Assembly: GCA_903873775.1 (NCBI GenBank)
Contig: CAIQPR010000017.1
Coordinates: 1-64,000 of the forward strand
Reading direction: 5' to 3'
DNA from: an uncultured Actinomycetes bacterium
GTDB lineage: Bacteria; Actinomycetota; Acidimicrobiia; Acidimicrobiales; RAAP-2
DNA: 64,000 nucleotides
Under the pieces are notes generated by a model. That model was not told the origin of the DNA, made no database searches, and saw only the letters and a program-made list of their open reading frames with translations. This document shows positions 16,453-26,295 of this stretch, one piece after another. The position numbers and the translations under genes are program-made. The number at the start of each line of letters is the position of its first letter. Within the stretch, counting starts at the first letter, position 1.

Positions 16453-18549
16453 GTGCGCTGCTCCGTCGTCATTGCGTCGAAGAATCGTCCCGCGTTGTTG
16501 GCGCGCGCCCTCGACGTCCTGCGACCACAGGTGGACGCCGTGGGGGGAGAAATCATCGTGGTGGACGACGGGTCCACACCACCGTACGACGCCCGTGACC
16601 TGCCCGGCATTCGTCTCTTCCGACTCGAGGGTGAGGGTCCCGCGCGTGCGCGCAATCGCGGCGCCCGCGACGCGCGCGGCGAGATCATTGCCTTCACGGA
16701 CGACGATGTGCTCGTTGATCCCGAATGGCTCGCGTCCGCACTGTCGCACCTCCAGCAGCACCCGGACCACGCGGGCGTGGTCGGCGACACGTCGTCCCCA
16801 CCGTTTCGACCTCTCTACGAGCACTCGGTGGAAGATCACGTGGGTGGCAACTTCCTGACCTGCAATATTGCGTATCGGCGTGACGCGTTCGTGCAGGTCG
16901 GCGGCTTCGATCTGCTCTGGTCACACGCGCACGAGGATCGCGATTTGGGTTGGCGTGTCAGTGATCACGTGGGTCCGGTGGTTTTTGAGCCGTCCATGAA
17001 AGTGACACATCCGGGACGAGCATTCACGGTGCGGGAATACATCCGACGGGCCTCCTTCATATTTGACGACTGGCTGTTGTTCGCGCGCTACCCCGAGCGG
17101 CGCGCGGGAACACGCTCGCCTCGTTGGACGCCGGTCGTGACGACGGCGCGCCGTTGGCTCACGTTGGCGCGCAGTGAACGAGTCTGGACCTCAGCGCGCG
17201 ACACGGCACGATGGACGGCGCTGTTCGTGGGACAAACCGGCCTCGCGTTCTGGTACGCGTCGACCAGGTGGCGATCCCTGAAGGACCGCGCAACGACGCC
17301 GCAGCCGGGCATCGGACCGTCCACGTGGCGCATTGCGTACGTGGGTCCTTCTCCGCACCCGGCGGCGGGCGGTGCCCCAGGCGTGGCGGGTCTCTTGCTC
17401 GCCGAACTTCTCGCGCGAGGACACAGCGTGGAGTGTTTCGTGGCCGCGTCGAAAGAAGACGACGATCCCCGTGGGCTCGGCGAGCGACCGGGACTCTCGT
17501 ACGTCATCGGACGTTCAGGATTTGAGTTTGGGCGCTGGTACTCCCGCACCCGGATTACCAAGATGCTGTCGCTACAGATTTTTGCGGGTGTCACTCGTGC
17601 GCGCCTCGCGCGGTCCTTAGCCGCGCGTCATGCCGCGTCGCCCTTTGATGTCGTCTATCAATTCTCGACGTTCGAATCCGTGGGTATTCCGCGACGCCGG
17701 CGTTCGATGCCCGTCGTCATCCACCCGAGTGTGCACGCCGCGGGCGAACACACGTGGACTCGACGTGAAGCCGGACTCGGCCTCAGTGACGACGGTGCTC
17801 TTCGACGCGGAATTGTTCTCGGCTGGTTGTCGCTGCGTGCTCGACGACAGCGACGCGACGCTCGTCGCGCCACGGCCGTGATGGCTCTCTCGCGGGCCTT
17901 CGCCGAAGAGATTCACAACGACTATGGCGTGGACCGCGCCAAGTTGTACGTCGTGCCGAATTGCATCGACGTGGAAGCCCTCTCCGTCGTGCCACCCCGG
18001 TCGCACGACCTCTTCGTGGTCGGACGACTCGCCGTGCGCAAGGGTCTCGAGGACGTCGCCGCCCTCAGTCACCGCTTGGCGGGTATCGACGAGCGTCTGC
18101 GGTTGCGCGTGGTGGGATCACCGTCGCTATGGAGTGACTACCGTCGCGCGTTGACCTACATGGACGACGACGTCACGGTGATCGAGGGGTCGAAGAGTCG
18201 GTCGCAGGTCTTTGAGGAGGTGGCCGGCGCCCTCGCGCTCTTGCAATTGTCACGCTACGAGCCCTTCGGCTTGACGGTCGCGGAATCTCTGGCCCTCGGC
18301 GTGCCCGTCATCGTGACACCCGCCGTGGGCGCGGCCGAGGACGTGTCGTCGGATGTTGCGCTCACGGTGGCGCCCGGAGATCTCGAGGCTCTCTGTGATG
18401 CCGTTGATCGCGTGGCGACTCTTCGTGACGACGAGCGGATGCTGCTCTCCTATAAGTGTCGACGAGAAGCGGAACGCCTCTTTACGCCGTCGGCGGTTAC
18501 CGATCAGTGGGAGCGGGCGATGACGGAGATTCTTCGTCCACCGCGATAA
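16453..18549 (+). CDS. GT2-GT4 fusion glycosyltransferase
   Basis: N-term CSVVIASKNRPALLARALDVL...IIVVDDGS...FTDDDVLVDPEWL; C-term PHPAAGGAPGVAGLLLAELLARGH...YEPFGLTVAESLALGVPVIVTP. Confidence 0.87.
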   Translation: MRCSVVIASKNRPALLARALDVLRPQVDAVGGEIIVVDDGSTPPYDARDLPGIRLFRLEGEGPARARNRGARDARGEIIAFTDDDVLVDPEWLASALSHLQQHPDHAGVVGDTSSPPFRPLYEHSVEDHVGGNFLTCNIAYRRDAFVQVGGFDLLWSHAHEDRDLGWRVSDHVGPVVFEPSMKVTHPGRAFTVREYIRRASFIFDDWLLFARYPERRAGTRSPRWTPVVTTARRWLTLARSERVWTSARDTARWTALFVGQTGLAFWYASTRWRSLKDRATTPQPGIGPSTWRIAYVGPSPHPAAGGAPGVAGLLLAELLARGHSVECFVAASKEDDDPRGLGERPGLSYVIGRSGFEFGRWYSRTRITKMLSLQIFAGVTRARLARSLAARHAASPFDVVYQFSTFESVGIPRRRRSMPVVIHPSVHAAGEHTWTRREAGLGLSDDGALRRGIVLGWLSLRARRQRRDARRATAVMALSRAFAEEIHNDYGVDRAKLYVVPNCIDVEALSVVPPRSHDLFVVGRLAVRKGLEDVAALSHRLAGIDERLRLRVVGSPSLWSDYRRALTYMDDDVTVIEGSKSRSQVFEEVAGALALLQLSRYEPFGLTVAESLALGVPVIVTPAVGAAEDVSSDVALTVAPGDLEALCDAVDRVATLRDDERMLLSYKCRREAERLFTPSAVTDQWERAMTEILRPPR

Positions 18550-19453
18550 AACGCAAGGGGTGGCGTCGTTGACGCCACGCGTCCGTGGTGCCCCGCCACG
18601 AGGGCGCGCGACGCTGCAGCACCGCGCGATCGCGTCGCACCAAAGCCACCGCGCACCGAAGAAGACCCGGGCACGCGCCGTCGCCGACGAGATGCACGTA
18701 CAGCCACCGTCGGGTCGCTCGCGTCGTCGGGAGAGAGCGCTCGAGATTGAAAGCACTGTCGGCAATGGCGTTCGGACGTGGTGCCGTGCGGTGATCGGCG
18801 CCCACGCGATCGTCGGGTCGGTGCTCGACCTTGAGACTCGGGTCGTAGATGAGCCGCCAGCTGTTCTGGCGGCAGTGCTGACCAATGGCGACTTCGAAGT
18901 GGGCTTGGGCGCCGTCGCCCCGTAGGCCCTGCGGGAACGCCAGCGCGACCCGACGATACGCGCAATTGACGCCCTTGAGGACATCGACGTCGCGAGGCCC
19001 ACCGATTCCCCGGTGATGATTGCCGACGACGCGCCCGACGACGGTGAGGCGACCGACGTCGTTCGTCAGGGTGGTCGTCCGCGGAACGTCGCCATCGAAG
19101 AGAAGGTCGCGGCCACCCACGCCGCCCACCCATGCGTTCCTTGGATCCTCGAACAGACTGCGCACCCGTCGGCTCCACTCGGACGACACTCGCGCGTCGT
19201 CGTCGCAGAAGCCAATGATGTCGCTGGTGGCGTGGCGGGCACCGGTCAACATCGCGGCGATAACGCCGGGTTCGTCAACGGTCACAAGATGCACCCCGGC
19301 GTGCGTGGCGACGTCGTGGGTGTCGCGGTCGTCCGCGCGCGCCACCACGATGATCTCCTCAAATGGGACCTCTTGCGCGAGTGCCGCACGAAGCGCTGCC
19401 TCCAGTGACGCGGGTCGCCGGTAACTCGGGATGACGAGCGACAGGGAGATCAT
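18497..19453 (-). CDS. GT2-family glycosyltransferase
   Basis: MISLSLVIPSYRRPASLEAALRAALAQEVPFEEIIVVARADDRDT; 4-nt overlap with upstream flippase. Confidence 0.85.
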   Translation of the reverse strand: MISLSLVIPSYRRPASLEAALRAALAQEVPFEEIIVVARADDRDTHDVATHAGVHLVTVDEPGVIAAMLTGARHATSDIIGFCDDDARVSSEWSRRVRSLFEDPRNAWVGGVGGRDLLFDGDVPRTTTLTNDVGRLTVVGRVVGNHHRGIGGPRDVDVLKGVNCAYRRVALAFPQGLRGDGAQAHFEVAIGQHCRQNSWRLIYDPSLKVEHRPDDRVGADHRTAPRPNAIADSAFNLERSLPTTRATRRWLYVHLVGDGACPGLLRCAVALVRRDRAVLQRRAPSWRGTTDAWRQRRHPLRFIAVDEESPSSPAPTDR

Positions 19454-21114
19454 GCGTCCTCGTGGCTCAACAGTCGAATCACTCGCGGCGACAGCACGCG
19501 CCCCAGCGGACCGGGCGCGGAGCTGCGGACCCACCGAAGGTCCGAGGCGCGGAAATACCGCGTGACTTTGAGACCGGTGGCGTACACGACGGTGTAGCCG
19601 AGTCCCAGCACCACCAGGATCACCAGAGCGACGAGACGGCTGGGGTGATGAACACTGACGTGGGTCGTGGCGTTCGTGGTGTTGATGAGGTTGGGAAAGA
19701 GCGACAGGGCCCACCTGCCGAGTCCTGCGGACACGGCCGTGACCCCGAGCAGGGGCAGGAGCCACGGCCACACAATCTCGCGAAAGGAACTCTCGACGAG
19801 GTGGCAAAAACGCTTTAGGAGATACCCGGTGGCCACGACCTTCGCGGCCAGAGTGCCCACGAGGACGCCGGTGAGTCCGAAGGGGCCGACGAGGGCGAGC
19901 GTGAAGACGACGTTGACGACGAAGGCGAGAATCGTGGCCGGGACGCCGTACCCCGCGCGTCCGAGGGCGAGAATCGCGTTGGCGGTTGCGGGTCGGGGGA
20001 GTCCGGCCATCAACGTCAAGGCCACGAGGACGGTCGCCAAGTCGGCGCCTCGATACGGGAGCCCGAGCCAGACTTTGAACATCAAGGGCCCGAAGGCAAT
20101 GATCGTTCCCGCCAAGAACGCGCCGAGAAACACGATGATCTGCTGGGCGCGGACGTAGAGGCGTCGCATGTGTGCAATACCTTCGTCCGCGGCGTAGGAC
20201 GCGGCCATCACCGGGAGAATGTTGCCTTGGGGGATGTAGGCGAAATACGTGATCTGACGCGCCAGTCGGTTGGCGAGACCCCAGAAGGCCGTCGCCTCGC
20301 TCCCGACGAGCAGGGCGAGAACGAGAGGGTCGGTTTCGTTGGTGAGCGTGTCGAGGATGGAGTTGATCTGGAGCCATCCCCCGAAGCGCGACACCTCTCG
20401 GAGCTGGTGACGATCAAGGCCCCGTGGACTGGCGTAGGGGCGGCCCTGGCGTACGTGAATGCAGACATACGTCGCGAGAAACGCCAACGTGTACTGGACC
20501 GTCGTCGCCACTGCGATCGCGCTGAGTCGCCACCCGTGAAACAGCAGGGCAATCAGCGTCAGCGCGTAGAGAACACGGGTCACCACATCGATGGTGGTGA
20601 CGAGCCACTGATCCCCGGCTGCCGATAAACGACCGGACAAGGTGGCGAGCAGACTCGAAAAAATGACCAGTCCGAACGACCAGTAAAAGAACGTGCTCGC
20701 GACATGCTCGAGCCCCGGATGCAGGCCCATGTGATCCACAAGGACCGGCACGAGCAGGATCACGGGCACGAGAAAGACAAGGCCAAAGCCAATCCACGCG
20801 AGGGAGCCCAACGCGCAGATGCGCGCCGCGACGTGGGTTTCCCCCCTCACTCGGGCGAGGGCGCCGTATCTCGTCACCATGTCGGCGAAGCCCGGGTCGA
20901 AGGCCGTGAGGTACCCAATCGTGGTGACCGCCACGGTCCAAATGGCGAACTCGTCCAGGCCGATGCGGTTGATGGCGATGGGCGTGGTCAACAGGGCAAT
21001 GCAGAGCACAACGAATTGACCGAGGGCGACGACGAGGGTGTTCGACGCCGCTCGGGCTCCGCGATATTCGTGGCCACGACGTGGGGCGTCGCTCGGACGA
21101 GGGTCGTTGATCAC
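19450..21114 (-). CDS. polysaccharide flippase (Wzx/MATE-like)
   Basis: ASNTLVVALGQFVVLCIALLTTPIAINRIGLDEFAIWTV; about 12-14 TM segments; GTG 21114 preferred. Confidence 0.85.
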   Translation of the reverse strand: MINDPRPSDAPRRGHEYRGARAASNTLVVALGQFVVLCIALLTTPIAINRIGLDEFAIWTVAVTTIGYLTAFDPGFADMVTRYGALARVRGETHVAARICALGSLAWIGFGLVFLVPVILLVPVLVDHMGLHPGLEHVASTFFYWSFGLVIFSSLLATLSGRLSAAGDQWLVTTIDVVTRVLYALTLIALLFHGWRLSAIAVATTVQYTLAFLATYVCIHVRQGRPYASPRGLDRHQLREVSRFGGWLQINSILDTLTNETDPLVLALLVGSEATAFWGLANRLARQITYFAYIPQGNILPVMAASYAADEGIAHMRRLYVRAQQIIVFLGAFLAGTIIAFGPLMFKVWLGLPYRGADLATVLVALTLMAGLPRPATANAILALGRAGYGVPATILAFVVNVVFTLALVGPFGLTGVLVGTLAAKVVATGYLLKRFCHLVESSFREIVWPWLLPLLGVTAVSAGLGRWALSLFPNLINTTNATTHVSVHHPSRLVALVILVVLGLGYTVVYATGLKVTRYFRASDLRWVRSSAPGPLGRVLSPRVIRLLSHEDA

Positions 21115-21144
21115 CCGAAGATTGTGACAGGTCGCTCCTCGCCC

Positions 21145-21158
21145 GTGGCATCTGCCAC
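21145..21158. promoter_or_regulatory. inverted repeat GTGGCA-TC-TGCCAC between divergent flippase and GT4 genes
   Basis: perfect 6-bp arms, overlaps the CACGAT -10-like element of the GT4 gene. Confidence 0.4.
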
Positions 21159-21167
21159 GATGCAGGG

Positions 21168-22238
21168 GTGGAAACTCGGGTTCTCGTGGTGTCGCACGCG
21201 TGCGTGATTCCGGAGAATCAATCGGTCTACGCCCACTTGGCGGCGCTGATGGACGTGACCATCGTCGCGCCCGCGACGTGGCGCGACGCCCTGCGTGCCG
21301 CCCCGTACCCGTCAGAGCGCCTCCCGGCATTCACCGGTCACTGGATGCGCGTACGCACGCTGGGTCGTGGGAGGCCGCAGCGACACCTCAGCCTGCTGCG
21401 ACCGGCGCGTCTTCTGCGTGAGCGTCGGCCCGACATGGTCCTCATTGAAGAAGAACCCTTCTCGCTGCAGGCGTGGTGGTGGGCGCGCGCCGCCCGCCGC
21501 CGGGGTATTCCCTACGCCGTACAGGTGGCGGAGAATCTGCCCCGGGAATTCCCGTGGGTGGTCCGACGATGGAGCGCGAAGGTGCTCGGTGGGGCGTCGT
21601 TCCTCTTAGCCCGTTCCCCTCGAGCGCTCGAGCAAGCTCGCCAGTGGGGTTACCGCGGTCCCTCGACCGTCGTGCCTCACGGTGTCGATCTTCCCGATCA
21701 CCCGGTGGCCTCACTACCAACGGGCGTGCTCGGATTCGTCGGCCGCCTCGTGGCGGAAAAGGGCGTGACGGACGTCACCGCGCTGGTGCGCGACGATGAG
21801 GCGTTGACCTTGCTCGTCGCCGGAGATGGTCCTCTGCGCGGTCACCTGGAAGCGCTCGGACCACGCGCGCGGATGCTCGGAACCTTGCCCGCGGGCGAGA
21901 TGGCGGCGCTCTACGCCCACGTGACACTCGTCGTTGTTCCGAGTCGCACCACGCCGACGTGGAGCGAACAATTCGGGCGCGTCATTGTGGAGGCCCAGTC
22001 CTACGGCGTGCCCGTGATTGCCTACGACAGTGGGGAGATCCCGTGGGTGGCATCTCTGACGTCGGTCGTTCTGGTGGTCGAAGGTGACGAAAACGCCCTG
22101 CGCGAAGAGGTCCGCCGCCTGGCGCACGACCCCACGCGTGCAGCCTCGCTCGGCGCGGCCGGTCGTGAGGGTGTTGAGCGGCACTTCACCAATGAGGCCA
22201 TCGCGAAGAATCTCGCGGACCTCGTGCGCTCTAGGTGA
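21168..22238 (+). CDS. GT4-family glycosyltransferase
   Basis: LGFVGRLVAEKGVTDVTALV...LLVAGDGPLRGHLEALG...EQFGRVIVEAQSYGVPVIAYDSGEIP. Confidence 0.88.
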   Translation: METRVLVVSHACVIPENQSVYAHLAALMDVTIVAPATWRDALRAAPYPSERLPAFTGHWMRVRTLGRGRPQRHLSLLRPARLLRERRPDMVLIEEEPFSLQAWWWARAARRRGIPYAVQVAENLPREFPWVVRRWSAKVLGGASFLLARSPRALEQARQWGYRGPSTVVPHGVDLPDHPVASLPTGVLGFVGRLVAEKGVTDVTALVRDDEALTLLVAGDGPLRGHLEALGPRARMLGTLPAGEMAALYAHVTLVVVPSRTTPTWSEQFGRVIVEAQSYGVPVIAYDSGEIPWVASLTSVVLVVEGDENALREEVRRLAHDPTRAASLGAAGREGVERHFTNEAIAKNLADLVRSR

Positions 22239-22240
22239 AT

Positions 22241-23320
22241 CTACGCATCAAGGATCTGGCGCAGAGACGCGATGTGACGCGTCGTGCTGAACGACGCGGC
22301 GTGGCGGCGCATGTCCTCTCGAGACCACGAGTGTGCGAGAGCATCTCGGATCGTTCCCGCGACGTGGGCGACGTCCAGAGTGTTTTCCGGGACAAGGAGT
22401 CCGGTGGTGCTCGTAATGGTGTCGAGGTAACCGCCGCTTCGTCGCGCAACAGTCGGTCGACCTGCGGCGGCAGCTTCTAAGGGCGTGATGCCGAAGTCTT
22501 CGTGCGAGAGGGCGAGGTGCACGCGGGTACCCGTGTACTCCTGCCACAAGTCGTCGTCGGAAACGGCGCCGAGGAACGTGACATTCGACGGGGCTGACGC
22601 CGTCAACTCCTGACGAAGGGGACCGTCGCCGACGATGCGAAAACGAAGGTCTCCGCACGCCGCGGCGATGGCTAAGACGACGTCCACGTTCTTGTACGGC
22701 AGGAGGCGTGCCACCACGAGAACGTCACCTCGGTCACTGTCCTCGGGCAGCGTCTCGGGCATGTCGACGGGTGGTGGGATCACCGGCGCGTCGCGTCCAT
22801 AGACCTCCTTGATCAATTCTTGCGTGAAGGTCGAATTGGCGATGTAGCTGTCGGCGCGACGGGCGGCCCGGCGATCCCACCACGTCAGGGGTACGGCGAA
22901 AGTTGCGGCGGACGCTCCCGCGAGAGCTCCCATGGTGCCGCCGGACAAGTAGCGATCACGCTGGTAGAGCCAGCGGGCGGGCGCGTGGCAGTACACGACC
23001 AAGCGGTGTGTCGCGCGAACACCGTGTGCCCATCCACTCGAGGACGCGAGAACGACGTCGGCGTCAATTCGGCGCGCACTCGTGACCGGCGCCAACAAGG
23101 GGAGCGCACGGCGATGGTCCTGTCGCAGGGGGCTGATGTGATTGAGCCACGACGTACGAATGTCGTGAGAACGAAAAGCGTCGAAGGTGTCGGCAGGTTC
23201 GTAGAGCGAGGTGTAGAGGGGGGCATCAGGAAAGGCTCGACACCAGGCGGCCACGACGCGCTCGGCGCCGCCGCGTTGGGTGAGATAGTCGTGAGCGAGT
23301 GCGAGGGGCGGCCGACTCAC
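22241..23320 (-). CDS. GT4-family glycosyltransferase (WbaZ-like)
   Basis: LALAHDYLTQRGGAERVVAAWCRAFPDAPLYTSLY; EDFGITPLEAAAAGRPTVARRSGGYLDT. Confidence 0.85.
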   Translation of the reverse strand: MSRPPLALAHDYLTQRGGAERVVAAWCRAFPDAPLYTSLYEPADTFDAFRSHDIRTSWLNHISPLRQDHRRALPLLAPVTSARRIDADVVLASSSGWAHGVRATHRLVVYCHAPARWLYQRDRYLSGGTMGALAGASAATFAVPLTWWDRRAARRADSYIANSTFTQELIKEVYGRDAPVIPPPVDMPETLPEDSDRGDVLVVARLLPYKNVDVVLAIAAACGDLRFRIVGDGPLRQELTASAPSNVTFLGAVSDDDLWQEYTGTRVHLALSHEDFGITPLEAAAAGRPTVARRSGGYLDTITSTTGLLVPENTLDVAHVAGTIRDALAHSWSREDMRRHAASFSTTRHIASLRQILDA

Positions 23321-24777
23321 TAGTACGCGCCGAGGCCACGCACCATGGCGCGCGGCGTGTCAAAACAGATCTTGATGTCCCACCACATGGACCACGCCGA
23401 GACGTACAGGTAGTCCAGTTGGCGAAGTTCCTCTTCGGTGAGATTGTTGCGTCCCGACACCTGCCAGAGGCCGGTGATGCCCGGCGGCACCTCGAAGCGA
23501 CGCGCCGACCACTCCGAGTGGACTTCTGACTCGTGCGTCACAAAGGGTCGGGGGCCGACCACACTCATCGAGCCCGCCAGCACGTTGAAGAACTGGGGAA
23601 TCTCGTCGATACCCGTACGGCGCAAGAAGCCCCCAATGGGCGTGAGGCGACGCTGGTGGGCCATTTTGCCGCGGGATACGTAAAGGGGTGCCGAGTTATC
23701 GGTGTCGACGGGCGCGGCGTCGACATGTGGTTCGTCGCGCATGGTGCGGAACTTGACGATGACAAATGATTTCCGGTCGCGGCCCAGTCGTTCTTGGCGA
23801 AAGAAGATGGGACCACGGGAGGTCACCTTCACGAGCAGGGCCACGATGACCGTGATGGGCAAGGTGACCGTGAGCGCAACCAGGGCCACCGCGATGTCGA
23901 AGGCTCGCTTCAACAGACGGTCGTACCGACTGAAATTTCGCGGAGCGAGCTCGAGGAGCGGGAGACCACTCAGGTCCGTAAGTCGACTGCGCCAGGAAAT
24001 CACCTCGAACATGCGCGGAACGAGTGCGGTGTCGACCAACTCCGTCGCTCGCCGGTAACTGTGTTCGAGGTCCGGGCTCGTGGCCTGAATGGTCCCGAAA
24101 ACAATGCGGTCGAGTTGGTGCTCTTCCACGAGCGCGTCCACGTTGATGATCGAGCCCAGGGAACCAGCGGACGGCGTCTCGCGAGAATCGATGAGCCCGA
24201 CCAGCACGACGCCGTGCTGGAGGTGAAGGTGGGTGGCGATGCGCTTGTAGGTGGTGCCATCGTCCACGACGGCGACGCGCTGCGGCCGGCGCTTGAGCAC
24301 AACGTGGCGCAGGGTGGCGCGCGAGATCGCCAAGGCGAACATCACGACCACCGTGGCCGCGATGGCTTGCGTGGAGACTTGGATTGACCACTTGCCGAAG
24401 TGGTGCGACCAGTAGCTGAGCCCGAGGGCGAGGAAGGCGCCGAGAGCACTGCTCATGGCGTAGTCCTTCATGTCAGAAAAGGTGCTCTGGGTCGGGCTGC
24501 GTCGAGCCAGGCGGTACCCGCCGGTGATCGCGAATCCGAGGACGATGCCGATGGGGAACCAGAAACCGTGGCGAAGGTTGTCCCAGAACAGGTGGATGTG
24601 ATTCTGCGGATTTCTCGACCAGACCGACAGAATCAGCAGTGAAATAAGAAAACTCAGCGACGACACGACGTAATCGGTCGCGACCATCGCGATCGTGTAG
24701 CGCCGAGAATTCAGGCCCCGGCGGCGGTGGACGCCGCGAGTCGTGGGCCGACTCACCCGTTCGGAGGTCGTCGTCAC
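23320..24777 (-). CDS. polyprenyl-phosphate sugar-1-phosphate transferase (WbaP/WcaJ family)
   Basis: KRAFDIAVALVALTVTLPITVIVALLVKVTSRGPIFFRQERLGRDRKSFVIVKFRTM; TGIDEIPQFFNVLAGSMSVVGPRPF. Confidence 0.92.
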   Translation of the reverse strand: MTTTSERVSRPTTRGVHRRRGLNSRRYTIAMVATDYVVSSLSFLISLLILSVWSRNPQNHIHLFWDNLRHGFWFPIGIVLGFAITGGYRLARRSPTQSTFSDMKDYAMSSALGAFLALGLSYWSHHFGKWSIQVSTQAIAATVVVMFALAISRATLRHVVLKRRPQRVAVVDDGTTYKRIATHLHLQHGVVLVGLIDSRETPSAGSLGSIINVDALVEEHQLDRIVFGTIQATSPDLEHSYRRATELVDTALVPRMFEVISWRSRLTDLSGLPLLELAPRNFSRYDRLLKRAFDIAVALVALTVTLPITVIVALLVKVTSRGPIFFRQERLGRDRKSFVIVKFRTMRDEPHVDAAPVDTDNSAPLYVSRGKMAHQRRLTPIGGFLRRTGIDEIPQFFNVLAGSMSVVGPRPFVTHESEVHSEWSARRFEVPPGITGLWQVSGRNNLTEEELRQLDYLYVSAWSMWWDIKICFDTPRAMVRGLGAY

Positions 24778-24824
24778 GGCTACTTTCCTAGCATCTCGGC
24801 GACCAGAGTTGGCCCGCACGGCCA

Positions 24825-25604
24825 TCATCCCATGGCGTGAGCGCCACCATCCACGTGGATAATTGATCCGGTCGTCGCCCGCAATAGCGGCGACAGGAGG
24901 GCGACGGCAGTGTCGGAAACGGCAGAGGAATCCCGGACGTCCCATCCGAGGGGGGCTCGGTCGGCCCAGGTGTCTTCGAACTGAGAAAAACCAGGAATCG
25001 AGCGCGCCGCGATTGTGCGCACCGGCCCCGCCGCGAGCAAGTTGACGCGAATGTGCTCGGGACCCAGTTCCTTGGCGAGGTAGCGACCAAGGGATTCGAG
25101 GGCTCCCTTCGCGACGCCCATCCAGTCGTAGAGGGGGTAGGCGCGGGTGGCGTCAAAGTCGAGCGCGACAATTGACGCCCCACCTAGCACCTGACTCTTC
25201 GCCAACAACGGGCGGAAGGCACCGGCAAGGACGCTCAGCGAATAGGTCGAGATTTGGAAGGCGGTGGTGACATCGGCGAAAGACGCCGCGAACATTCCCT
25301 GTCCGAGGCAGTCCGGGGGCGCGTAGCCAATTGCGTGGACGAGACCGTCCAGGTGGTCGCCTCCGGCGCGTACGGACGCAACCGCCGCTTCGACTTCGTC
25401 GTCGTTCGTCACGTCGAGGGCCAAGATTTCACCCACGTCTCCGAGCTTGCGGGCCGTGCGGCGCGTCAAGGACAATCCTCGACCGGCCCCCGTCACAATG
25501 ACCTGGGCGCCTTCGTCTAGTGCGCGTTTCGCGATACCGAAGGCCAGCGAGTCGTCGGTCAAAATGCCGGTGACCAAAATGCGGTGCCCGTCCAAGATTC
25601 CCAC
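24825..25604 (-). CDS. fabI: enoyl-[ACP] reductase (NADH), FabI/InhA family
   Basis: GILDGHRILVTGILTDDSLAFGIAKRALDEGAQVIVTG; HAIGYAPPDCLGQGMF; GTG 25604 preferred. Confidence 0.88.
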   Translation of the reverse strand: MGILDGHRILVTGILTDDSLAFGIAKRALDEGAQVIVTGAGRGLSLTRRTARKLGDVGEILALDVTNDDEVEAAVASVRAGGDHLDGLVHAIGYAPPDCLGQGMFAASFADVTTAFQISTYSLSVLAGAFRPLLAKSQVLGGASIVALDFDATRAYPLYDWMGVAKGALESLGRYLAKELGPEHIRVNLLAAGPVRTIAARSIPGFSQFEDTWADRAPLGWDVRDSSAVSDTAVALLSPLLRATTGSIIHVDGGAHAMG

Positions 25605-25611
25605 GATGGTC

Positions 25612-25617
25612 AGCGTA
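25612..25617 (-). promoter_or_regulatory. -10 element TACGCT, 7 nt before GTG 25604 (fabI)
   Basis: forward AGCGTA at 25612-25617. Confidence 0.45.
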
Positions 25618-25644
25618 CCCGCGGATTTCCGGTTAACTAGAAAG

Positions 25645-26295
25645 GTGACACAGACCATAGGAATTCTTGGCGGGACGGGACCAGCGGGTCGCGGCCTTGC
25701 GGTACGACTGGCGGCGGCGGGATACACAGTGATTCTTGGCTCGCGCGATGCGCAGCGCGCGAGCGAGACCGCGGCGGGTCTCACTCTGATCGGAAGTGGT
25801 TCAGTGAGCGGCGGCACGAATGAGGATGCGGCCGACGCCGACGTGGTGATCGTGGCGACGCCGTGGGACTCGGCGGTCGCGACGGTCAAGGACGTCAAGG
25901 CCCGCCTCGAGGGCAAAGTCGTCGTTTCGATGGTGAACGCTCTGCAGAAGCAGGGCCGAGAGTTGGTGCCCCTCTTTCCGCCACGAGGTTCTATGGCGGC
26001 CGAAATCCAGGCGGCGGTGCCCGGCGCTCGTGTGACCGGTGCGTATCACCACCTGCCGGCGGCGGACATGGAGAACCTCGACTCTGATCTCAACGCCGAT
26101 GTGGTGATCGTGGGCGATGACGCCGACGCGCGACGGACCACCGTCGAGATCACGGACGCCATGAGCGGGCTGCGCGCCGTCGAGGCGGGATCGCTCGCGT
26201 TGGCGGGGGCGGTGGAGTCTTTTACCGCCGTGTGCATTTCGATCAATATTCGTCACAAGGCGCACACCTATGTTCGTTTGGCGGGACTGGCGTGA
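25645..26295 (+). CDS. npdG: F420H2:NADP+ oxidoreductase
   Basis: TQTIGILGGTGPAGRGLAVRLAAAGYTVILGSRDAQRA; ALQKQGRELVPLFPPRGSMAAEIQAAVPGARVTGAYHHLPA. Confidence 0.87.
   Translation: MTQTIGILGGTGPAGRGLAVRLAAAGYTVILGSRDAQRASETAAGLTLIGSGSVSGGTNEDAADADVVIVATPWDSAVATVKDVKARLEGKVVVSMVNALQKQGRELVPLFPPRGSMAAEIQAAVPGARVTGAYHHLPAADMENLDSDLNADVVIVGDDADARRTTVEITDAMSGLRAVEAGSLALAGAVESFTAVCISINIRHKAHTYVRLAGLA

Noticed and set aside
19454-20377. N-terminal half of the 626-aa minus ORF (18497..20377)
   Set aside because: Out-of-frame read-through of the flippase gene; the real GT2 begins at ATG 19453.
24778-24824. TAGGAA before the sugar-transferase GTG as a leaderless -10
   Set aside because: TANNNA, not TANNNT, and AGGAAAG can serve as a Shine-Dalgarno; ambiguous.
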